This document shows, in pieces, positions 46,473 to 58,869 of a stretch of DNA of 64,000 bases. Origin of the DNA: Albifimbria verrucaria (Eukaryota > Ascomycota > Sordariomycetes > Hypocreales > Stachybotryaceae); NCBI GenBank assembly GCA_020081605.1, contig JAHREC010000013.1, positions 3,596,001 through 3,660,000 on the forward strand, read 5' to 3'. Within the stretch, counting starts at the first letter, position 1. Each line of letters opens with the position of its first letter. The translations under genes and the position numbers were made by a program. The notes under the pieces were generated by a model, which worked only from the letters and a program-made list of their open reading frames with translations, had not been told where the DNA came from and ran no database searches.

Positions 46473-49400
46473 ATGGACCCAGGACCTCCAGACAGCAAAC
46501 GACCGCGACTGACGTCGTGGTCAGCCACAACCCAAGGTGTATCACTGCCTCACCCTCATTCTACGAGTCAGCATCCCCATCCCCATCCACCTCCTCCTCC
46601 GCCAGGCCCGCCGCACTCTCTACATCATCCGCCGTCCACTACATATCAGCCATACCCGCCCAGGCCCGTCGAACACTCGTCAGCTCCAGCTACTCCGTCA
46701 CCGTTTCTGGACCGGCGCAACCTCACCAGGACTCTGACCGACGCCATCATGAACCAGAGCCTTATCCTCCAATGCAGGACCATTACCGACAACAGCCTCC
46801 CCGCCGCCGCCTCTCTCCCAGCAGCAGCAGCAACAACAACAACAACCGCCGCCGCCGCACCATCACCACCTACAACAGCAACACTCGTTACCACCACCAC
46901 CGCCGCCGCCGCCGCCTTCCCACTCGCAACATCCTCCTTCGCCGGCGATTCCTCCATACCAATCCTACCCTCCTAGGGACTCGGGCATAAAGCGGGAACC
47001 CTCAGACGATCTTCGTCGGCCCAACTCGACTGGCCATGCGCCTGATCATCTTCCTCCGACGCCGCATCCTCTCACGACCGCCCATACACCAGCGCCTCAC
47101 CCGCCCCTCCCTCACACTATCCCGACAACCAACCGCGGCACATGAGTTACGATAACGGACATCAAGCGCCCCTGACCCCGGGTGGCTATCGCGCCCCAGC
47201 TACGCTCCTCCCACGCCTGTCACTCACCAGGCTCCATATGAGCAACACACACCGTATTCGTCAGGGCAGGAACCATTCTACAGCGTCTACGCCTCGTCTA
47301 TCTCTTCCAAGAAGAAGAATACACGCGCCTCCCAGGTCCGAGCCCCCCGCACACACCCGTTCAGTGTGCTGATAGCTAACTCTGCTATAGGCCTGTGATC
47401 AATGCCGACAACTTAAGGCGAAATGCGACGAGACTAAACCTTGTAAGACTTGCCGGGATAAAGGCACTGAATGCAGATATCGGGATCCCGTGCCAAAAGC
47501 GTATGTTCATTTATATTCATATTTCCTGCATACATATATTAACAAGGACACTAGAACGGACAAGGCTCAAGCCGATATTCTAGACGGCATCAACAATGTT
47601 CAAGCTACTCTGGGACGAATGATGGAGCATCTCACCCAGGTAGATGCCAGGTTGACCAAGTTTGAGAACTCGTTCGTCGATAACCGTGCCATCGAGATGA
47701 AGCCAGAGCCTGCTACAGACGAAGTCAAATCACCCCACCCAGCTGCCTCCTACCCCGAACCTGAATCCAACCACGATTCCAACCACGATTCCACTACCGA
47801 GTCATATTACAGCGACAACGTACGACGCAATGTCGTTATTATGCCAGAGGAAGACCAAGTTGAGCTTGAGCCAGGCCCACCTGTACCACCCGGAGAGCCT
47901 GCGATTCCAATAAACCATACCACTTTGGCGTCGTTATTACTTGACTGGCCCTCAATCCGTGATATTGTAAAACCTCACTTGGAAAGTGAGGGAGTACGAT
48001 ATATCAGCGAGTTCCCAATTGGTATAGAGCAAAACCGCGGATTTTTGATCGTCCACGGAAGAGGGAGGACTCACACCGTTCGCGACAAGTCCAAGTTCCT
48101 GACCATGGCACGATGGACATGGCCGATGATGCATCAGATGTAGCATCGCCATCCCCGGCAGCAGACTACGGACAGCTCGGTGGTTTTAGCCCGCCAGATC
48201 AAATAGAGTACAAGGGAGGAGTGCTTGGAGTTGATGGGAACCCGGATTTTACCGTCTCCAAGGTCTGGACCTACGTGGAAAGCTTCAAGGAGAATATCCT
48301 GAACATGCATCCTATTGTGCAACCCGCCGTATTGGACTCTTGGGTACAACATTTTCTTGACCAGTTACCGGTTGTTCAGCCTCGGTCGGTCAAGCCACAA
48401 AATTCGAAGCCAACATTCGCTGTTGGAGGAGGCCTTCAAGCAGCAAATGAAATGCCTGGGTCAAAGAGGAAGCGTTCACCAGGTGCTGATGGATCTGATA
48501 GCTCATTGCCACCTGCTCCTACAAAGGCTGGGCGCCCAGACCGATCAATTCACAGTGCCATTGTCCTTACAGTCTTGGCCCTTGGGAAAATCTGCCTCCA
48601 CCGAGACAGCATCCCCGATGTTATCCATCCTCCGGAGACGACGTCTCACGGAAGCCCCATGACACGTAACGGCATACCTCCCTCTCCAAGTCAAGGCTCG
48701 CCGCCTGGTTTCTCATCCCATTCACATTCGTCTGGTCTCCTGTCTCCCAAGGATCAGGAGAGAGGTCTCCATAGCAGGCGATCCTCAATCCATGGGCCTG
48801 GAGGAGTCCGAGTTGGTTATCAATTGAAGAAAAATTACGAAGTCATTCCGGGTCTGGAGTACTTTGCTTATGCGACCGATATTCTTGGGAACCACACCGG
48901 TGCGTATAACAATATGAAAGATATCTATGCCAACATATTTGCGGGATTATACTTGGGTCAACTGGCCCGCCCAATGGAAAGTTTCGCGTTCATTCACAAG
49001 GCGAGCCACAAGCTGCAAGTTATCATGAGACCGTGAGTTCCCTGATTCATATCACGCTGCTTCATCTGACCAAGGATTCTAGGAGCTTAAATAAACTGCA
49101 AAGATTCAAGCAGGAGAGCAGGCTGATTGAAGTAAAGGAATCAAGATACAACCAGCTTGCTCTGACATTCTGGACCTGTCTACAGCTTGAGAGGTAAGCA
49201 GACTCTGGAGCCGTGATGTTGATCCGTTTATCCTAACTATTGCTAGTGACTTGATTGCAGAGCTTCAGTTGCCACCGTCGGGCCTGCTCTCTTATGAAGA
49301 TGGCATGCCACACCCTAATATGAGTTTACTTGAAGGCTTCGATCAGAGAATACTTGACAGCTATCCAGGCCAGCTCTATCTTCGCACCCACCTCAACAGC

Positions 49401-50232
49401 ATTCATAGGATGTTTTATTCCCCAGATGACCCAAACAAGACAGACAAGAGCAAAGACAAGTTTAAGAATGTGGGACTTGTGTCTGATGCGGTGTCGGGGA
49501 TGCACTGGGTAGCTCCCAGCTTTGCCTTCAAGGAAGACGATCCACCTGCCAGCGACATCTTATCAGCAAGATTACGAGCCAAGTACTGGGGCGCACAGGT
49601 TATTACATATCGGCCTTTCATCAGACAAATTTTACAGTTCTCGTACACATTAGAGCACAACCCTACGAGTCCCAACCTTAACACAATGTCGGAGTTCAGG
49701 GAAGGCATTATTGCGCCTACCATCGACCCTAGTGCTAGGGATCCTGGCGACATTGATCCTCAAGTTTTGGATCTGGCGAAGAAGGGTATCAAAGCATTGG
49801 TGGAGAGTACTCGAGCGTTCCACGGGCTGGATGAGAGACGTCCCATCATTACCAACATCTTTGGAACTGCACATGCGTAAGTTTAATTATATACTGAACC
49901 AAGACCAACTGGTGCTAACCACCTATACTAGGCAATGGGGAAACCTGCTTGTTCTCTCGGCAGCCTTTCGCGACCCTATCTTGCATTCCGAAGTGGACGA
50001 AGAACTGCTACGCACGCTTTTCCACAAAACAATTCTCTTCTTCCGCCAATCTGCCACAGCAACCAGCTCGTTGAGGACAGACATGCGAATTCTTGAAGGG
50101 CTCCAGAGGGATCTATTCAACATCCCGGACCCTAGGACAAACTCAAGCTTCTCGAGTAGCACAAGTACACTTACACCAAAGATGCCAATGGCCGCTCCAC
50201 CAACCCATGGCAAACCTCCTTTCCCGCATTGA
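46473..50232 (+). CDS. Zn(II)2Cys6 transcription factor with fungal-specific TF domain, frame breaks
   Basis: Nuclear DNA-binding regulator. Exons are 46473-47335, 47391-47500, 47555-49032, 49083-49193, 49247-49876 and 49932-50232. The first exon encodes MDPGPPDSKRPRLTSW and a long Pro/His/Gln-rich region with a poly-Gln tract near 46819 and poly-Pro tracts. The cluster ACDQCRQLKAKCDETKPC plus KTCRDKGTEC has the canonical spacing C-x2-C-x6-C-x5-C-x2-C-x6-C. It is followed by a linker (YRDPVPKATDKAQADILDG) and a coiled-coil-like segment (LGRMMEHLTQVDARLTKF). The middle domain includes YFAYATDILGNHTGAYN and LTFWTCLQLESDLIAELQLP, typical of Fungal_trans. Coding steps through frames 0, 2, 1, 0, 2 in exon 1, all -1, and once more at 48101-48104. 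With five bases restored it is 1,165 aa. The target genes are unknown. Confidence 0.9.
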
Positions 50233-52216
50233 GCGAGTGGTTTGGAGATTGCCATCCAGGCCCGAACAATAACATCTGATAACATGTCTGGTTCACTTAG
50301 CATTTGTTGCGATCTTCACTCATCATCAAGCATGTTTACATCAATGGGATGTCCGACCTCCCGATTGGAAAGGTTCCATTTTGTCTTCCGCTGGACCTTT
50401 TCTTTTCATCCTTTATTAAGAAATACGAAAATTTTCAAGCTCAGAGCTCTACGCACTATTAGATACGATAAAACCCGACCGCTGGAGAGGAGTTGTATAG
50501 CATCATGATTATGGAATCCTCGGCTGGCAAAATTCCTGTATATTTCATCCTTGACACATTCCTTTTTTTTCTTGCACTTCGAGAGTCGATTCTGACGGCC
50601 GTACCGTCAAGGATCTCATTCACATCATAGTCTTGCACTTGGGTACGCATGCGACTGGGAAGCGCGGCGCATCATGGCATGGTATCATGCATAATTGACA
50701 GGCGCGGTTATACATACGTTGGGGAGGCCTTGACCCAAATGTCATATCGTCAGGAGGGTACACAGTCTATAACATTGGTGTTTTGAGTTTACTGTATAAA
50801 GCGGCGAATGGCAACGGTCATGCCGACATGGATAATCACTGAAACAAGGGCTCAACGTCACACTAGGAATAAATACGGAGGAGATACCACGAAGTTTATT
50901 TGTGTTCTCAAATGGTCTGTTCAAATTGGGATTTGGGAGAGGATGTCTGATTTATTTATAGGGTTGGCTAGTTTGCAATTCATATAGTTGTTTTTCAATA
51001 GGCGCAGTCGCATAGGTATCGAATGCCTACATATTTGTTTTGATAGATTGGTGTGACACGTCTGCTTGTGTATGTCTTCCTACATGTAGATGCATACGTT
51101 CTTACTCTTCCATTCTTAGAGCATGCCCATCATCTCTATATAACACCATCACACGACACGACATGACACAGCACGATGAGATGAAGAAGATACATTGTAA
51201 CAGTATCACGCACATATCGAACACATCGCAAAGGGGACTCATTGGTGCCATGATCTATGGTATGACCGGAATTGTAATGCATTTCTTAGCCTAGAATGAA
51301 AACATGATTATATCCTGTATGCCTACTGGTTGCCATGTAGCTCATTTTGGGGTAAAACTCCAACTTTACCATTATTTAGACAGCCATATAACTTGGTTTA
51401 GAGAATCAACTTTGAGTGGAGGGGATATACTTCGCTAATTCGACGAGTATTTACCCATTGCATGTTTCGTTTACAGCTAGAGGAGGCGCCTATGTGTCAC
51501 TCTGATATCTTAAACTCGCTTAAGACACGAAACCCAAAGAGCGAGAATGACCACCTGAAATGCCCACTACCGTTCTGCAGCTCTTGGTCGAAGGAGGCTG
51601 CATTGGCACTTCCTGAATCCTAAAAGGCCGCTGCACCATCTTCGAAAGATTATCCTTGGGTTTCGGTTGGTCTCTTGTTTGGCCCTTCGTTCTAGCTCCG
51701 GGAGATATGACCCGAGACAACAACAGATCCAGGGGCTGATCATGCGTAGTGGACTATTCTCTCCAGTCAAATAGTAACAGTAACAACCGAAGTCCCTGAC
51801 CGCATCAGCAGAGAGCTGACAGCATAGGTCTGTAAGTTAGCAAGTCCTCTCCCATGTTCATATGCATTGACCACTGAGGTCACAGATGCTGCTGAGTGAT
51901 GGACAAATAGCCTAGCTGTTGCAGGACTACATTCTCGAGGGCATTTCACGCGTCCCACCCTTGACTGCTTCTGTTCTTTGAAATGAAATCAACATGGTAA
52001 TTTTTGATATATTGATGTCTCCCAAAGCCGTAGGGCAGAGAGGAACATATGTCTTCCGTCAATCCTACTACCGTACACAGAGTCCCGGCCCAAGAATGAT
52101 ACCGGCAGTCCTTCTTTTCCGGAACGCCACGCAATGCAAACACCCAGAAACCCACCATTTGTCCGCGGTCACTTTTACAGCTACAGCTGTGAAGTCCTCT
52201 TGTCTTTTCTTCCTTT
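50233..52216. other. Intergenic region between convergent genes
   Basis: 3' flanks of the Zn2Cys6 gene and UTP15. AT-rich in part, with no supported gene; a short cacgacacgacatgacac repeat lies near 51150-51180. Confidence 0.5.
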
Positions 52217-53799
52217 TCACATCGCCCCCAGCATCATGCTCTCCAGCATGCCGTTGGTCTGGCATGCTATCTGTGCCATCTCTACCTCATCCTTGACTCG
52301 CGACTGCAGCTCCCTGAAGCCCTTGTGCAGCTGTGCCGAGCCTCCGACATATTCTGCGTAAAGGTCGAGCAGATGCAAGCCGACCTCGACGCAGACGCTC
52401 ACGTAGCGCGGGTCACAGATGTACTTGCAGGTCCACCTGAGGATGGGCTGAACCGTCTCCTCATCACGGTTCTCCAGAGCATCACGCACCGCACTACGGT
52501 GTCGGAGCGCGAGCAGGACCGTGAGGACATTAAGAGGTGTGGATTCGGGGTTCGATTTATCGAGAACCTGATCGAGAGCTCGAGCATACCTAGCATGACG
52601 GAGGTCGCTCTGCCAGGGGCGCTCCTTTTCCTAGAGTTGCGATCACTGGCGATGACGACATCGGCACCCTCGCCAACCAAGTCCAGGCGGTTGGAAGCGG
52701 CGACACGGCGCTTGCGCTTGTTCTTCTTCGCATCGTGAGCGTCGATTGTTCCGGCAACAAGAGCAGCCATCTCCTTCTCACGCTCGCGCTCCTTGGTCAC
52801 CTCGACACCAGTGAGTCGCGTGCGGATGCTGAGCACACCAGACTGCATGCCCACAGCCAGGTGGCGATCGCTGGCGTCGGCAGAGTCGCCTGAAGGAATG
52901 ACCTTCAGAGACAAGACGGGTGACTGGTACTTCATGCTAGACACCACGTTCCACCCGGTCGTTTCGAAGATCTTGACATGGCCCTCCAGACCACCCGTGA
53001 CCAGTCGCCGACCGTTTGAAGCCAGGCTGAGCGACGTCACCGTCTTCTGATGGTTGGTGATCATATGCAGCGGGCGCGCCGCAACCAAATCCAACACACT
53101 GACCGAGTTCTCTGCAGCGGCCAACACGGTGGTGCCCGAGGGAAGGGAGAGAACATCCTCGACTGGGGCAGCGTGCTTGAAGGTCATAGCAGCTGTGCTA
53201 CTACCGGTACGGGGATCCCACAGCTTAACGGTTGAGTCGTAACTACCGGAAATGATCATATTCGAGGTAGTGCCCGGCATAAAGTTTGCGCATCGAACGT
53301 AATCGTTGTGCCCGACAAAGGTCGTCACGGGCTCGTTGCTAGGCAGGTCCCAGAGCCTCACGGTCTTGTCGTCACTCGCACTGAGCAGCGTCGTAAGCTC
53401 CGTCGGCGAGAACTTGGTCGCCCAGACCGGCTGCTTGTGGGTGGTCCACGTCTTCAGAATCGCTCTCGAATTGACGTCGAAAACCTGCATCTTGCCCGTG
53501 TCGTCACCAGCCACCAAGACGCGGCCATCCCGACGGATCTCTCCACTGCGCGCGACATCGCCAAAACGTGTGATGGTCTTGAGCAGTTTCCTCGTTCGGT
53601 TCGAATAGATTTGGATTCGTGTGCCCGTCGTTACCGCAAAGGAATCGCTGTTGGCGGAGATGTGCGTGACGGGATAGCTTGTAGGCGACGGAATCAGAAG
53701 CTGATTCTTAAATGTCTTCCAATACCGCTGCTCAGCGGTGAGAGGAGAAGGCCCCGAGGGCAGCTTCAACTGTGGGAGAGGTCCCACTTGGGCTGCCAT
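52217..53799 (-). CDS. UTP15: U3 snoRNP / t-UTP component Utp15
   Basis: Nucleolar WD40 protein of the t-UTP subcomplex, needed for early 18S pre-rRNA processing and rDNA transcription. The start at 53799 gives MAAQVGPLPQLKLPSGPSPL; upstream in-frame codons lack a family-like sequence. WD repeats are seen as RVLVAGDDTGKMQVFDVNSR, TTLLSASDDKTVRLWDLPSN, MIISGSYDSTVKLWDPRTGS and RLVTGGLEGHVKIFETTGWN. The UTP15 C-terminal domain reads RPWQSDLRHARYARALDQVL, ALRHRSAVRDALENRDEETV and LLDLYAEYVGGSAQLHKGFR. It is reached only after a -1 slip near 52620-52632 (AAAA where AAAAA would give RKKERPWQ). With that base it is 527 aa in a single exon, normal for the family. Confidence 0.95.
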
Positions 53800-54256
53800 T
53801 GTAAATGCTGATGTTCGGTTCACGGGTTGTGAGGTTGGGTTTCTTGGAGTTGAGATAACTCGGATTATTTTTTTTTCGACCTTTGATAGCGCCCACTCCA
53901 TTGGAGGGCGGAATTGAGCCGCAGGGTACCCAGCGGTTGTTTGCTTTACCACTTTGGGACTAGCGGGCGCTTTGTTCTTCCGCGCTGTGCGTGCAGCGAA
54001 AAGGTACCTACCTTAAAGCTTAGTCCTATCTACCTAGTACTAAAGTAATAATTGATTCAAGTTCACCTCAACACACATATCACCAAGAAACGATACGGCC
54101 AAGTTCATAGACTCGTTACTAATCTTCTATCCATTATCCATGCCCTGATCTCGGTCCCAAGAAAATAAAAATGAAAAATCCTGACGCCAATATGTAACAC
54201 TTCTAGGAACAGTATTTTACAAAGTATTGCTTCTCCATTGTCCAACATTCATTCTC
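53800..54256. other. Intergenic region
   Basis: Promoter of UTP15 and 3' flank of the C2-domain gene. Contains a ggtacctaccttaa...ctacctagtac cluster at 54003-54042, like the dispersed TAGGTACC motif. Confidence 0.5.
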
Positions 54257-56973
54257 TCAGTACCCACCCCGTCGTCTAGACCTTCCGGTTCCAATGTCTA
54301 TTCGAGACATTTCCTCCATGAAGGCATCGTCAACATTTGCGCCGCTCATTAACGCCAGTGGCACTTTGGCCGGAATTGGGGTCCTGATCCCGAACCGTAG
54401 TGTGGCGCATGGTTCTCGCTTGGGTAGTCCCAGGTTCCAGATCGCTGGGGCCCTCGCGTGGGCGTATATTGGATCTGCCTGTCTTGATAATTATCTGGAG
54501 AAATCGGTGCCAGGGGCTTGAAGCATTTGGCGAGGGAGGGCGGAGTTTCTCTTCTTCTGAAGGCGGTTACGGCCCGTGCTGGGCAGCGACGAAGGGGTGT
54601 ATGGATCATCCATATGGTTGTATGATGGCGAATGCGTTGGCGTTGCCTGTGGCCGAGCCGCAACACGGAGTTGTCGCCGCCCACTGGGCGGCAAGGGTTG
54701 AGCACCAGAGAGGGACGCCCGGCCACGGGGCTCGGGGAAGGCTGCTTCTGAGGCTGCTTAGGCTCGGGTTCAGGTGCCCATGACTCCATTGGCAAGTGAT
54801 CTGAAGGATCGATTTCTCGGCCGTCGTATGTTATAATCTTGGCATCTGGATCTGCAGCAGCTGCATCACCTTGGGAAGATATCAGACTGGGGTTCAGCGC
54901 ATTGTATGAGTCCGGCCCGAAAGGCACGTCTGATACTCTTCTGTTTTCCGTAGGTGGCGGCGCTGGGCTCACAGACTTTCGTCGGATCGTTGACTGCGGG
55001 TTTGTGTAAGGGTTGGGAGAGGCACCTCGAGGTCGCCTCACGAGCTCCTGGCCGCTTGAATAGCCTGGGGGCGTATTCCTGTTGAGGCGGCGGTGGCTCG
55101 CTCCGGTGGCGGCCACGCGGAGCAATGTCCATGGTCTGGTCCTGATATCTATTCTCGTACCGACGATCCTCGTATATACGCTCAGATATCTCTTGTGATA
55201 GATTCGGATCAATCCCTGGTACAAGAGAGGGGGCAGAGCTGGCAGCGCATAGTTAGGTGAGCTCTGGATGTGTGTTGTGTCATAATCATTGCGATAGCCT
55301 GCATGCTGGTTTTGGCTGCCGTGAGAAGCATAAGGCGAGTGGCCAGGGCTGGTGGATAGTCCTCTCATATCAGGTGATGGGGACACTGAGCGACCATAAC
55401 GGTTTTGGCCTGGATAGGTGTTGGAGTCATGTGCTGGTGGTGTTGTGCCATACTGGGCTGCAGCACCAGGCGAGCGGCTCAGGTTCAATGGGGCTGGACT
55501 GGGAACCTTGCCATAGACCAACTCGTCTTCTTCTTGGCCGCGATATCCAATTGCCCTGGATCCATGCATGGGCTGGGCAGTGGGAGAGTCAGGTACGTCC
55601 TCCACCGTTGGCTGCATTGAACGCTGATGAGGATCGTAAGCGCTATCGTATGAGTGATGTCTTGGTGCGGGGCTTCATAACCACCAAGCCCTTGGGATGG
55701 CACGGGAATTGGTGCCGAATCATAGCCACGCAACGAAGGACGGCCCGAGTACGCCGGCATAGACATCCTATGAGCCTCATTCTTGAGGACATCGTGTCTC
55801 ATCGACATAGGGGTGGGCTTCTGTGCCACCATATCATAGCCTCCTCTGTAGATGGAGTCATGGCCGGTGCTGTTATGTCTCGAGCGATGAGCTGGTGGTG
55901 GCGGAGGCCGCTCATCGCTGGGGGCGCATACTCTGCAGGTGTCGGGGCATATGAGACTGGGGCCGGAGGGAACTGGTTATGAACATCTTGTTGATCATAA
56001 GGAGAGCCATGGGAATTGAAGGTTTGTTCTCTTTCATCATGATGTCTTGGGGTGTTTCGTAAGGATCTCGGGATCGAGGCATCTGACGGGGCCTTCCATC
56101 CGTGGTGGAGTAGAGAACTGCTGGGCGGTCTCTGGTTGGGAAGGCGAGTAGTGCTCGCCATACTTCTGGCGGTGGCCAGCGGGAGAAGGCGTGTTATACT
56201 CCATGGCTTGGAGAGGTGATTGACTCGGGACGAAGCCGGAATGGGAGTGTTGCTTCGCATGAGCTCGAGGAGGCGTCTGGTAATGGTCGGGGCTAGGGGC
56301 CGCAGCTGGGGAGACAGCCGAGGGCGCTTCACCAGTGACTGGATCAGACGGAAGAGGTCTCCTCTTGACGGGAGTTCGATGCTTCGGAGTTCCAATGTCC
56401 GTTTCCGACGATGCTGCTTGCTTTGGCTTGACGACAGGTCTATCAGGTTTGGGACGGTTGTCGTAGTAAGTGATTTCGAGTCTGATCTCGCCGGCATACT
56501 TGCCTCTGCAGGAGAGGTTCTGCCACATGTCGTTCTGGCCGCCTCCGGGGACAATGATACCCTTCAGATCGATCCATGTCTCTCCGATCAGGTCGGTCTT
56601 CTTGTCATCGGTGAAGACGGAGAGCTTGAGCTGGTAGTAGTCTGCAGAGTCGTGAACTGTGAAGCGCAACTCTTGGTCCCTAGAATCAAGTCAGCCGGCG
56701 ATGTTCTGATGATACGCTCCGAACTTCGTGTAATGCCTTACCATTTGGGAGTTTGTCCACCGCGGATATCTGTTGTGGTTTTCTTGGCTTCCTTTCCTAA
56801 TCGTGCAGCGCAGTAAGGATCCTGCTTGCCAATCGTCTTTCTGTTTGGCAGGTTCTTGGCTCGGTCGATGATGGCAACGAGGGTTCCGATGATGGGGCCG
56901 TCGACGGACATGTCCGCGAAGATACCAGCCGTGTGCGGCCCATTAAGGGATGCGTCTTTGGTTTTGCCGCCAT
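54257..56973 (-). CDS. C2-domain protein, Inn1/Fic1 (ingression) type, many frame breaks
   Basis: Exon 1 (56742-56973) and exon 2 (54257-56679) flank a 62-nt intron. MAAKTKDAS (one A restored) then LNGPHTAGIFADMSVDGPII begins a C2 domain: GTLVAIIDRAKNLPNRKTIG, KQDPYCAARLGKEAKKT, WDQELRFTVHDSADYYQLKL and GKYAGEIRLEITYYDNRPKP. The long remainder is disordered and Pro/Ser/Tyr-rich (TPPRAHAKQHSHSGF, SPYDQQDVHNQFPPAPVSYA, AGYRNDYDTTHIQSSPNYAL). It ends FMEEMSRIDIGTGRSRRRGGY, about 885 aa. Fungal proteins of this layout (Inn1, Fic1) link the actomyosin ring to primary-septum formation, with PxxP motifs binding SH3 partners; function here is by analogy. The frame changes repeatedly, near 56075-56100, 55630-55680, around 55040-55220, 54690, 54530-54545 and 54370. 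This is the most broken gene in the window. Confidence 0.8.
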
Positions 56974-58091
56974 GGCGATGTGAGCGGCTGCACGGAAGCA
57001 GGCGTGCTATGTGTCGGTACGAATGATGATGACGATAATGTTTGTTTACTTGGGTGGTGGGCAGAGCGAAGGAGGGGCTCAGCGTCGCCGGGTAGTGGGA
57101 AAGCTTGGTTGGAGAAAGAATGCAGCGACGACGACGAAGAAGGAAAAAGGAATGATCGAGGTCGACGTCGGCCAAGGCAAGGGACGATGACTTGCAGAAG
57201 CAGAGGCAGAGGCAAAGAAAAAGGAAAGGAAGGGATTGCAGCGCGGCAAAGACGACGAGTCTGAGCTGGGCTGATGGCGGCGATCTTTGCTACATGTACC
57301 TCGAGTACATGCAGGCGAAGATGGAGACTGCGATCTGGAAATAGCGTGGTTGGGCGTAGGTAAACAGGGTGGCTGGGGCTCTGCTGCAGGGGCTACGACG
57401 GCCTGGGGCGGGGCCGCTGTGGTCTCCAAGGCCCTAAAATCCTCCTCCCCAAGCCCTCCTCCATCCGTCCAACTTCCCCAGGCCCAGCCGCGTCCTGGAG
57501 CCAGCATCATCCCGGAGATAGGGCTGTTGGAAGAGTCTCGACAAGGCGTTTCGCAAATTGATACTCCGCAATGCTCCCTCCTCGAACCCTCAAGAAACTT
57601 GGAAATTGTACGTCTTCTTTCACAGGCGGTCACCGGGGAGGCACACACATACGACGCACGCATAGTCTACATACCCTGGGCTGTCAGACAGCCACAGAGG
57701 TTACGCATACCCTGCCACGCACTACCAATCCCGCTATCCCACTCTCCCAAACGCCTGGCCCGCCAAGCTCGAGGCTGACGTGCCCACTTCGTGACCTTCG
57801 ATCCGCCGTTCTCTCCAAAATGATCTGAATTAAGGTCGAATAACCAAATCATCTAGGTCCTTGTCGGGACTCCGATCTGGCAGCGACGTGCCTGACGCTA
57901 GCCAGCGGCCAGCCGGCTTGATCCCTGCTGGAACCTGTGCTGGCAGATGATTTATGAAGCAGAAACAGGGCCGAAACTGAAAAACATTGTCATTTTTCGA
58001 TAATGAAGCGGAGGCACTAACACGCCCGTGCCAATTTGCGCAAGCCGATTGACGACATCTTAGTAGCATTTTCTCTATCAATCCCTGCCAT
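56974..58091. other. Intergenic region
   Basis: Promoter/leader of the C2-domain gene and 3' flank of the methionine sulfoxide reductase. A 194-codon minus-strand frame at 57079-57663 is low complexity, lies in the expected leader of the C2 gene, and is not called. Confidence 0.5.
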
Positions 58092-58869
58092 TTACCAATC
58101 ACAGCTCTTGGCCAGCATCTCGGCCAGCTGCTCCAGGTACTTCTTGTCGACCTCGTCGAATCCGTTCAAGTCGGCGCAGTCGACGTCAATGATGGCTACG
58201 ACCTTGGAGACGTCAGAGCCCTCCTCTCGCACCACGATGGGAACCACAATCTCGCTTCGGCTGTCTCCATCGCAGGCAATGTGTCCCGGGAACTTTTCAA
58301 CGTCCTCCACAAGCTGAGTCGTCTGGGTCTCGGCGGCTGTCCCGCACACACCCCGCCCAAAGGGTATCAACTGGCAAGCCACCTTGCCTTGGAAAGGACC
58401 CAAGATGAGCTGCTTCTTCTGCGCCGACTTATCAAGCACGTAAAATCCTGGCGTAGTGTTATTTACTTAAGATCCAATCAATGCGTCTTCTGCGGGTTAA
58501 GCTCACCTGCCCAGTTCACCGAGGTGCTCGGAGCGGGAGGGACTTATAGGCATGCCACAAAAGTGACGCCGCATTGGCAAGGTTACTAGAGTTCTCGTCA
58601 GTGAGCGGACTGGCAACTCCGGCACACCTATGTCTCACCAAACCTATGGATAAAACATCGGTTAGCGAGATCTACACATCTTTGTCAGGTAACCTAGGAA
58701 ACACACCCAGTTGGGCTGGTCCATGAAGAGGCCCTCGGCCTGCATCAAGACCTGCTCGTAGGCATCTTGCTTAGAAATGCCATCTTCAAAGTTGGATGCG
58801 TCGGCGTGAACCTGTCGGGACGGTGTGAGCGGTGTCCTCCAGGGCTATTGGCTTCTGGGAGCGAACCAT
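58092..58869 (-). CDS. fRMsr: Free methionine-(R)-sulfoxide reductase (GAF domain), contains a 5-nt microexon
   Basis: GAF-domain enzyme that reduces free L-methionine-(R)-sulfoxide using thioredoxin, a cytosolic oxidative-stress repair step. The proposed exons are 58867-58869 (ATG only), 58707-58811, 58639-58643 (GTTTG), 58507-58585 and 58092-58447. Splicing gives M-VHADASNFEDGISKQDAYEQ, then MDQPNW-V-C-NLANAASLLW, then VNWAGFYVLDKSAQKKQLIL. Reactive-cysteine regions are QLIPFGRGVCGTAAETQ and EDVEKFPGHIACDGDSRSEI; the C-terminus is LEQLAEMLAKSCDW. All introns are 53-63 nt, with branch-like ctaac/ctgac/ctcac near the 3' ends. One base (G) is missing near 58530 (SLPAPSTSVNW). Corrected length is 182 aa, as in the family. 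The ATG-only first exon has a weak donor (gttcgc) and is less certain. Confidence 0.88.

Noticed and set aside
53308..53811. 167-codon plus-strand frame antisense to UTP15
   Set aside because: Mirror of a well-supported WD40 coding sequence on the minus strand; its existence follows from that gene's codon usage.
57079..57663. 194-codon minus-strand frame upstream of the C2-domain gene
   Set aside because: Low complexity (Ser/Pro/Ala, poly-Arg, FFFASASASAS) and located in the expected leader/promoter of the C2-domain gene.
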